Below, in pieces: positions 1-6,100 of a stretch of DNA of 15,888 nt. Positions within the stretch are counted from its first letter, which is position 1. Each line of letters opens with the position of its first letter. The notes beneath the pieces are model-generated. The model made no database searches and had not been told where the DNA came from. It was given only the letters and a program-made list of their open reading frames with translations. Origin of the DNA: CAZGSG01 sp964528095 (lineage in GTDB: Bacteria; Bacteroidota; Bacteroidia; Chitinophagales; Chitinophagaceae); the NCBI GenBank assembly GCA_964528095.1, contig CAZGSG010000120.1, positions 1 through 15,888 of the forward strand, written 5' to 3'. Both the position numbers and the translations under genes were made by a program.

Positions 1-90
1 TGCACTAAACTCGATAAATACGCCGTCGAGTACAATGCCAGAAAGAAAAGTGGTGTAAAAACAGGAACCGAAAAAGCAGTGGAGGCTTAA
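1..90 (+). CDS. rpsF: 30S ribosomal protein S6, 3' end only
   Basis: Reading frame 1 is open from the first base to a TAA at 88-90. It gives 29 residues that include LDKYAVEYNARKK followed by a short Lys/Glu-rich tail. The LDKYAVEYN stretch is typical of the C-terminal end of Bacteroidota S6, the small-subunit protein that pairs with S18 on the 16S rRNA platform. The next gene is rpsR, starting four bases after the stop, which is the standard rpsF-rpsR-rplI order. The start and most of the protein lie outside the window. The last codons overlap the Shine-Dalgarno-like sequence of rpsR, so the two are probably translationally coupled. Identity rests on the short tail plus the gene order. Confidence 0.88.
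   Translation, partial: CTKLDKYAVEYNARKKSGVKTGTEKAVEA
81..85 (+). promoter_or_regulatory. Ribosome binding site of rpsR
   Basis: GGAGG lies nine bases before the rpsR ATG, inside the last codons of rpsF. A clear Shine-Dalgarno sequence stands out here, because most other starts in the window lack one, as is usual in Bacteroidota. Confidence 0.6.
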
Positions 91-94
91 TCTT

Positions 95-358
95 ATGGCA
101 AAGAATGAAATAAAATACCTGACGGCCATCAAAAGCGACAAAAGAGTAAAAAAATTCTGCCGCTTTAAAAAATATGGCATACGCTATATCGACTATAAGG
201 ATATAGAATTCCTGAAAAAATTTCTGAACGAGCAAGGTAAATTGTTACCACGCCGTCTATCCGGAAACAGCTTGAAATACCAGCGTAAGGTTTCTGATGC
301 GGTTAAAAAAGCCCGCCAGATGGCACTATTGCCTTACGTAACAGATCTTTTAAAATAA
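95..358 (+). CDS. rpsR: 30S ribosomal protein S18
   Basis: This 87-residue basic protein has the bacterial S18 signature: a CRFKKYGI segment near residues 22-29 (Cys22), a DYKD stretch, then a GKLLPRRLSGNSLKYQRKV core and an ARQMALLPY ending. S18 binds the 16S rRNA platform as a heterodimer with S6, which is encoded just upstream. Length is normal for Bacteroidota S18. The ATG at 95 is preceded by GGAGG at a good distance and sits four bases after the rpsF stop, so the two genes are co-transcribed and probably coupled. The next gene, rplI, completes the conserved operon. Confidence 0.97.
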   Translation: MAKNEIKYLTAIKSDKRVKKFCRFKKYGIRYIDYKDIEFLKKFLNEQGKLLPRRLSGNSLKYQRKVSDAVKKARQMALLPYVTDLLK

Positions 359-370
359 CCTCACCCTAAC

Positions 371-409
371 CCCGGCTTTTCCCGGGAGACAGTACGCCTC
401 GGCGCACTG
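371..409 (+). repeat. Two adjacent small hairpins between rpsR and rplI
   Basis: The 74-nt gap before the rplI ATG holds two dyads. The first pairs CCCGG (371-375) with CCGGG (382-386) around a six-base loop. The second pairs 390-398 with 401-409 around a tiny loop, with one mismatch (A394-C405). The segment is richer in G+C than the flanking genes, and no U-run follows, so it is not a simple terminator. Possible roles are mRNA processing, partial attenuation, or a small inserted palindrome. The function is unknown. Confidence 0.5.
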
Positions 410-432
410 GGTTGGTGAACAAAAAGAAAACA

Positions 433-879
433 ATGGAAGTAATCTTAATTAAAGATGTAGACAATCTCGGCGGCATCAATGAGGTAGTAAGAGTAAAAAA
501 CGGTTATGCCCGTAATTTCTTATTACCAGGTAAAATGGCTGTTGAGAATAATCCAAGCAATAAAAAACAACTGGAAGAAAGACTGAAGCAGGTTAAAAAG
601 AAAGAAGATAAGATGCTTGCTGAGATCAACAGTGTTATTGCTAAACTGAAAGAAGGTCCTTTGAAACTGGGTGCCAAGACTGGTACCAGTGGAAAGATCT
701 TCGGAAGTGTAACCTCATTACAGATCAGCCGCGCTATCCGTGAGCAAAAAGGATATGAGATCGATCGTAAAAAGATCTCTATTGCTGACGAAGTAAAAGA
801 AGTCGGTGCTTATAAGGCAACGATCGACTTTGGAAACGGCCATTCTACAGAAGTAGAATTCGAAGTGGTAGCTGAATAA
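433..879 (+). CDS. rplI: 50S ribosomal protein L9
   Basis: This is a 148-residue L9 of usual length. The N-terminal RNA-binding domain begins MEVILIKDVDNLGG and continues with the family motif VKNGYARNFLLPGKMA near residues 21-36. A long charged connecting helix rich in Lys/Glu (about 42-75) follows, then the C-terminal domain with KLGAKTGTSGKIFGSVTS. L9 binds 23S rRNA at the base of the L1 stalk and helps maintain reading-frame fidelity. I place the start at the ATG at 433, because L9 proteins begin with M(E/K)VILL. In-frame TTG (412) and GTG (415) codons would add seven residues foreign to the family. No clear Shine-Dalgarno sequence is visible. The gene is last in the operon and is followed at once by a terminator. 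Confidence 0.96.
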   Translation: MEVILIKDVDNLGGINEVVRVKNGYARNFLLPGKMAVENNPSNKKQLEERLKQVKKKEDKMLAEINSVIAKLKEGPLKLGAKTGTSGKIFGSVTSLQISRAIREQKGYEIDRKKISIADEVKEVGAYKATIDFGNGHSTEVEFEVVAE

Positions 880-900
880 GTTTTCAACATTTTTATGCAT

Positions 901-933
901 AAAGTCCTCTGTTTCAGAGGACTTTTCTTTTTT
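901..933 (+). terminator. Rho-independent terminator of the ribosomal operon
   Basis: A perfect 11-bp stem (AAAGTCCTCTG with CAGAGGACTTT) has a three-base TTT loop and is followed by TTCTTTTTT. It begins 22 bases after the rplI stop and marks the operon end. Confidence 0.93.
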
Positions 934-1140
934 AGAGCCGTCCGATAGCCGGCGCCCCGATTTTTTTGATCCAAAAGCTGGCATTTCTGAATTGAATGCA
1001 TTTAATTTACAGTCCCTTCTGAGCCATATTCTACTCAAAAGTCTCTGATTCTATTCAATTCTTCTGAAACCGCACACTGGAATCGTTCCTTCTGAAAATA
1101 CCGTGTTTTAATCTATTTTTTTATCTACAAAACAACGTGT

Positions 1141-2229
1141 ATGAAAATTTTTTACTCTGTAAAAACGCTTTTAACTATTGCCTGCCTGAGCGGCATTCAG
1201 CTTGTGAATGCACAAAGTCCAACCGTAGTAACTGTTGGAACGGATTGTAATTTCACCCGCACCTTCAACACAACAGATGAAGGATTTACTTCTCCAAGTA
1301 TCTACTCAAGTGATGATGATGTAGAATTCAACTGGACAGGATCTCTTTTGCAGGAAGCCAGCGGCCTGATCAGCAGGGATGGTAGTTTTGTTTCTCCTGT
1401 GTATGCGAATAACGGCTTTGGATAAACCAATGTAGGATTTACTTATTCTGCACCTGCCGGTTCGCAATACCGTATCAGGATCATCACACAAACATCTTCA
1501 TCATCTTCTATTCTCGCAACTACGGCAAACGGACCGGTTTGGACAGCATTACCCTCCACTTCTGGTACCATCTGTCTTAAATTGACCGATGCTGATCTTG
1601 CTTTAGGTATTCCTATCCGCTATGAATTTTCCTTCAGATCTTCTACAGCAGGAAACATCACTTTTGACAATTTTACCCTGGCTGCAGCTAATGCGCCATT
1701 ACCGGTAACTTTCTTTGGTTTTGTTGCAAAAGAAAATGCTGATGGTTCTATAAAGCTTTTATGGAATGTAGGTGAAGAAGTGAATGTTAAAAACTATACT
1801 GTAGAAAAAAGCACCGATGGTAGTTCTTTCTATGCTATTGGTACCGTACAGGCGGGAGGTAAATCAACCTATAGCTTTAATGATGATCAGTCTGTAAAAG
1901 GCAATGTATACTACCGGATAAAAAATAATGATCTGGATGGTCAATCTAAATACAGTGGTATTATTAAGATCTCCGGTGCAAGAAACACTAACCTGCAATT
2001 GTATCCGCAGCCAGCTACCAGCCAGGCATTCTTACAGCATGAGAAAGCACCTGCTAAAGCAGTTATCTCTATCCTGACACTTGATGGCCGTGTAGTTAAA
2101 CAAATCAAAGCAGCACCTAATACATTCCAGACACAACTGAATGTTAGCGAGCTGAGCGCAGGCTTATATTTCGTAAAATATGATGATAATAGTGGCCAGG
2201 TACAAACCCTGAAACTGATCAAAAAATAG
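1141..2229 (+). pseudogene. T9SS-sorted secreted protein, interrupted by an in-frame TAA
   Basis: A single reading frame of 363 codons runs from the ATG at 1141 to the TAG at 2229. It is broken only by a TAA at 1423-1425 (codon 95); the frame is the same on both sides and no other stop occurs. The N-terminal part has a signal peptide (about residues 1-24, ending VNAQS) and a beta-rich segment with NNGFG just before the stop. The later part contains LPVTFFGF (codon 187), then a fibronectin-like module with LLWNVGEEVNVKNYTVEKS and YYRIKNNDLDG, both common in Chitinophagaceae secreted proteins. It ends in a type A T9SS sorting domain (about 285-362) with YPQPAT, ISILTLDGRVV and LSAGLYFVKY. As read, translation would stop before the sorting domain, giving a 94-residue exported fragment. 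The product is likely a secreted or surface protein of unknown substrate. The break could be a true nonsense mutation, a sequencing error, or less likely readthrough. Confidence 0.75.
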
Positions 2230-2252
2230 GGAGATATCCACATTTTTCTTAG

Positions 2253-2279
2253 GGCCCGCTGAAAAGCGGGCCTTTTTTA
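2253..2279 (+). terminator. Rho-independent terminator after the T9SS protein gene
   Basis: A perfect 8-bp stem (GGCCCGCT with AGCGGGCC) with a GAAA tetraloop is followed by a TTTTTT run. It starts 23 bases after the TAG at 2229. The intact terminator suggests the gene upstream was functional until recently. Confidence 0.94.
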
Positions 2280-2377
2280 TACGCCATAATTAAGCTGATA
2301 ATCAGATGAATACAAGCTATAAGTTGTCAGAAAAGGCTTAAATTCAATAAATTTATGCCCTGTGAGAAAAAAAACCG

Positions 2378-2385
2378 TTACTTTG
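2378..2385 (+). promoter_or_regulatory. Possible -7 box for the RRM protein gene
   Basis: TTACTTTG matches seven of eight positions of the Bacteroidota -7 consensus TAnnTTTG. No convincing TTG -33 box is seen at the expected distance. If used, the mRNA would have a leader of about 115 nt before the ATG at 2505, a length seen for regulated cold-responsive RNA-binding protein genes. This is a sequence match only. Confidence 0.35.
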
Positions 2386-2504
2386 TAGTGTGTTGGTGTT
2401 CTTTACAGTTTCACAAGTCCTGTCCTGAACTTTTCGAAAACGTAGAATGTTCAAAGGTTACTGTTTACTGTTGACACTTTTATTTTTTTCAAAAACCTCT
2501 CAAA

Positions 2505-2912
2505 ATGAACATTTACGTAGGAAACCTCAGTTGGAACCTGAAAGATCAGGATCTTTCAAATCTTTTCGCTTCACACGGTGAAGTAGTATCAGCTAAAATC
2601 GTTTTAGACAAATTCACTAACCGTAGCAAAGGCTTTGGTTTTGTTGAAATGGCTAATGATGAGCAGGCTCAAGCAGCTATCACCGCTTTAAACGGCAGTG
2701 AAGTTGATGGTCGTAACATCGTTGTTAACGAAAGTCGTCCTAAGCCAGAAGGTGGCGGCGGCGGTGGCTTCAAGAAAAGAAGCTTCGGTAGCGGCGGCGG
2801 TGGCGGCGGCTACAAGAAAGGTGGCAACGGCGGCGGTGGCGGCGGCTACAACAAAGGCGGCAGCGGCGGCGGTTACAACCGTGATCGTGGTGGATACAAT
2901 AACGATTATTAA
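2505..2912 (+). CDS. RRM-domain RNA-binding protein with Gly-rich tail
   Basis: This 135-residue protein has one RNA recognition motif at about residues 1-77. RNP2 is IYVGNL (3-8) and RNP1 is KGFGFVEM (42-49), so the aromatic RNA-stacking residues Tyr4, Phe44 and Phe46 are present. The tail (83-135) is almost only Gly with Tyr, Asn, Lys and Arg. It is built from a 12-residue unit, GGGGGGYKKGGN, repeated next as GGGGGGYNKGGS and then decaying. Similar small RRM proteins are common in Bacteroidota and cyanobacteria, where several are cold-induced. By family they bind single-stranded RNA and may act as RNA chaperones. The low-complexity Gly/Tyr tail resembles RGG/FUS-like tails that promote RNA binding or phase separation, which is inference here. 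The gene stands alone, with a terminator right after it. Confidence 0.93.
   Translation: MNIYVGNLSWNLKDQDLSNLFASHGEVVSAKIVLDKFTNRSKGFGFVEMANDEQAQAAITALNGSEVDGRNIVVNESRPKPEGGGGGGFKKRSFGSGGGGGGYKKGGNGGGGGGYNKGGSGGGYNRDRGGYNNDY
2793..2876 (+). repeat. 36-nt coding tandem repeat (Gly-rich tail)
   Basis: A 36-nt unit of GGC/GGT codons ending in TAC-AAG/AAC-AAA and two more Gly codons occurs at 2793-2828 and 2829-2864, with a partial third copy from 2865. The related segment for residues 83-96 precedes it. Because the unit is a whole number of codons, gain or loss of copies would keep the frame. Confidence 0.8.
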
Positions 2913-2937
2913 TCAATAACGATATTCACAGCATTAG

Positions 2938-2967
2938 AAAGTCCGCATTATTGCGGACTTTTTTTTT
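2938..2967 (+). terminator. Rho-independent terminator after the RRM gene
   Basis: A perfect 10-bp stem (AAAGTCCGCA with TGCGGACTTT) has a TTAT loop and ends in a run of nine T residues (2959-2967). It lies 25 bases after the RRM stop codon. Confidence 0.94.
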
Positions 2968-3012
2968 GAGCATGCTGAATAGCGTTTATTGAAAAGCGAT
3001 ACATCGCGGTAA

Positions 3013-3099
3013 TAGATACTGGATGTTGGATCTTAGATCTCATTTCAGGATTATCTGAAATGAGATCTAAGATCCAACATCCAATATCCAATATCTAAA
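3013..3099. repeat. Long perfect palindrome with 7-nt tandem repeats
   Basis: The arms 3021-3048 and 3055-3082 are perfect 28-bp reverse complements around the six-base spacer GATTAT. Pairing extends outward to 3015 and 3088 with one mismatch (3019/3084). The right arm and its flank read as five consecutive heptamers: ATCTAAG, ATCCAAC, ATCCAAT, ATCCAAT, ATCTAAA (3065-3099). The left arm carries the reverse complement of similar units. It sits between two convergent genes, after the RRM terminator and just before the 3' end of the macroglobulin gene. It may be a dispersed intergenic repeat, and it would also form a very stable stem in either transcript. Confidence 0.85.
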
Positions 3100-3113
3100 A
3101 TACCCACTCCCCC

Positions 3114-6100
3114 TTACTGCACAATCCTTATCGTGCCTGCTCCATTATAAGAGTGATATTCTCCATTATACATCGCATCGGCGCTCACGGGCCCCATTTT
3201 ATACTGACCGGGCGATACTGCACGGACCGCATAGTAATAAACCTGTTTGTTACTGTAAGCATCTACAAAGAAATGGATCCGGTCATCCCTCACATCGAGC
3301 GAGGTAGGCGTTGAGCCATCTTTTATCCAATCCATTCCGGGTATCTCTTTTGTACGGGGGTTCTCTATTTCAAATCCCGCCGGCAACAGATCTGTGATCA
3401 CTACATTTTCTACGGAACCGGAGAATGATTTTTCCAGGGTGATGCCTATAATGATGAGTTCATTCTGTTTGAACGTATTAGCAGTAAGCGGCTTGCCAAA
3501 ACGATCATAAAAGCGCTTTCTTACTTTCAAATAGCTGTCTTCTTCCTTGTATCCCCCGCTTGCACTGATGCCTTCAGCTTCCCAGAAAAAATAGAGTCGT
3601 CCGCTTCCCTTTGTAACCACTTCAATGTTTGCACCACTTAATGCGGCTTTATCCCCTTTCCATTGTCCGCCATCTACTTTTGCCACCGTTTTGCCATTTA
3701 CTTTTATTTCAGCTGTTGCGGTAGAATTATTAGCAGTCCGGGCTATTTTGCCTAATGCAAGAAAAGCAAAAGCCCTTTCCTGTGTACTCAACCAGCTACG
3801 TGATTTTAATTTATCGCTTACATGCTTAGCCATCACTGGAATTTGGGCATTGGAAGGATCAACATCCAGTAATGCATTTAATGAGATGGCTTCATCCCTT
3901 ACATCCGAATAATAACTGCCCCCTGTTTGCGGTACGGATTCCTCGCCTGCAAAAGCGGATGGCAGCATGGCCGTAAAAGATTTTTTATCACCAGCTGTTG
4001 CATAAGCGGCTGATAAAAGATACCTGCTGTCCAGTGCAAGCATTGCCGGGTTGGATTTATAATAATTCATCGCCGGAATATTTGTTCTTCCTGCAAGGGC
4101 CAACACATACAAACCATAAGCAACTTCCTTTGGCGCGATCTTCTTGTTTTGTGTACGGTTATAATAGTACATGATCGTTTCCCTGTTCTTTAACCGGTTC
4201 GTTATGTAGTTGAGCATCGTTTCCAACAAACTATTGTCTACATCAAATCCGGCCTTTCTCGCTTCCAACAGGAAATGTGCAGCATAGATAGTCGACCACC
4301 AGTCTTCTTTTCCTTCCCCATCCCACAATGTAAGAGCCCCATTATACAGTTGCCGCATTTTTATTTTTCGTATCGCCTCCAGGATATTGGTATTGGCATT
4401 CGCTTTATTCTGTTTGTTCGATTTTACCAGGTCTGCCATATCACCATAATACAATTGAGGGAATGCGGAGGAGACAGTCTGCTCGGTACATCCATATGGA
4501 TATTGTACAAGATAACGTAACTGTTCACCCAACTCAAGGGCTGGTGAACGGCTCACTATTAAACTATATTCGGTACTACCTGGAATAAAATCGCTCAGGC
4601 CGATCGTTATCTTTTGCGAATTACCAGCCACGATCGATCCACTTCCCGTTACTTTTTGCAAGGTAGAAGGCGGTCTTACAGAGATTTCTGTCGCATCTTC
4701 AAATTTTTCGCCCAGCCCGCTTACCGCTATTTTCACTTTAGCTATACCAATGGAGGGGTCGGCCACTACGCTAAACATTGCCCGGCCTTCACTTTTGGCA
4801 TTCAAAGCAACAGACTGGTTGTTACCACCCACTACTTTGACAGCGCCTTCAACGTTGATCGTAGCCGTCACATTGGTTGGTTTATCCGTTGTATTACTCA
4901 AGGTTACAGGCACACTGACTGTATCGCCCGGACTTAAAAATCTTGGAAGCGCGGTACTGATCACAATAGGATCCGCAATTGTCATGGTATTATCCGCAGC
5001 TCCAAAACTCTGGCCTTTATAGGAAACGGCCATCAAGCGGATCTCCCCGCTGAACTGAGGAATATCAACATCAAAGTCTGCATCCCCGCTTCCATTGGTT
5101 TTTTTGATCCCGCTCCAGTAACTAACTACTTTTATTCTTTTCGCCGGCATTGGGTTCGTTCTTTTTGCCAGGAGGTCAGCATCACCCCCGGTACTGCTCA
5201 TTTTCGCTCTTATCTCAGCAAATAATAATGGGTACATATCATACGCGGTCACCTGTAATGCTTTTTTCTGGTAGAAATAAGTATAAGGATCGGGTGTCTT
5301 AAAATCGCTTACCTGTAATACACCATTATCCACTGCGGAAAGCGTGACATAACTTCCTGGTGTGGCTTTTACTGTTATCTTCTGCCGGGTCTTTGAACGG
5401 GCTGTTTTCGCTGCTACTATCTGCACCGGTATCTTGCGGCTCTTTTCCTCTACCATTACGTTCTGAAAGCCATGTGCTACAGTCAACGGAATATCAGAAG
5501 CTTCATGCGGCTTTATCAATGTAGCCGTGATGTATACATTCGGCACATGATCGCCTGTCAGTTTCAAATCGAGTGTAGCGGTACGATTGCTCACTTCTAC
5601 GTATTGATAAGAAACAACATGATCTGTTTCCATCGTCACCAGCATTTTACCACTGAATGGCGTTTTGAATAAAGCCGTCACACTCTCGCCATTCAGATAT
5701 GATTTAGATTTCTTATCTACCTCGATCTCGATATTACCTTCACTGCTTACTTCAAAAGAATTGTTGTCACCGCCCCAACTACCATAACTATAAAAACTAC
5801 GGCTTACATAACTATTGGCCCCGGGTCTGTATATCCTGACCTCGTAATCACCAGGTGATCTTGGAATATAGGTATAGACCGTGCTGCTGCCCACACTAAG
5901 CTGGCTCTCCGTCATCAGCTTATCAGATTTCTGTGATTCATACCGGAAATAACTGCCGCTTTTTGTAAGTACTGTATTATACTCGTGTTTGATCACTTCT
6001 ACCCTTGCGGTAGAATTAACAGGATTGCCTTCCTTACTAACTGATACCAACTGCAGTTTTACCGGTTGATTAAGCGGGTAATAATAATAGTAATCGTATT

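Noticed and set aside
412..432. L9 start at TTG 412 or GTG 415
   Set aside because: L9 proteins begin at the M(E/K)VIL sequence; the added residues are encoded by the intergenic hairpin region.
718..1038. Minus-strand open frame over the rplI end and its terminator
   Set aside because: It crosses L9 coding sequence and a strong terminator hairpin, and the product is not protein-like.
1016..1100. Recurring CTTCTGA motifs upstream of the T9SS gene as operator sites
   Set aside because: The spacing is irregular and the motif is short in a low-complexity T/C-rich stretch; chance is adequate.
2750..2912. GGC-rich repeats as a CRISPR or non-coding array
   Set aside because: The units are whole codons in frame with the RRM protein and have no unique spacers.
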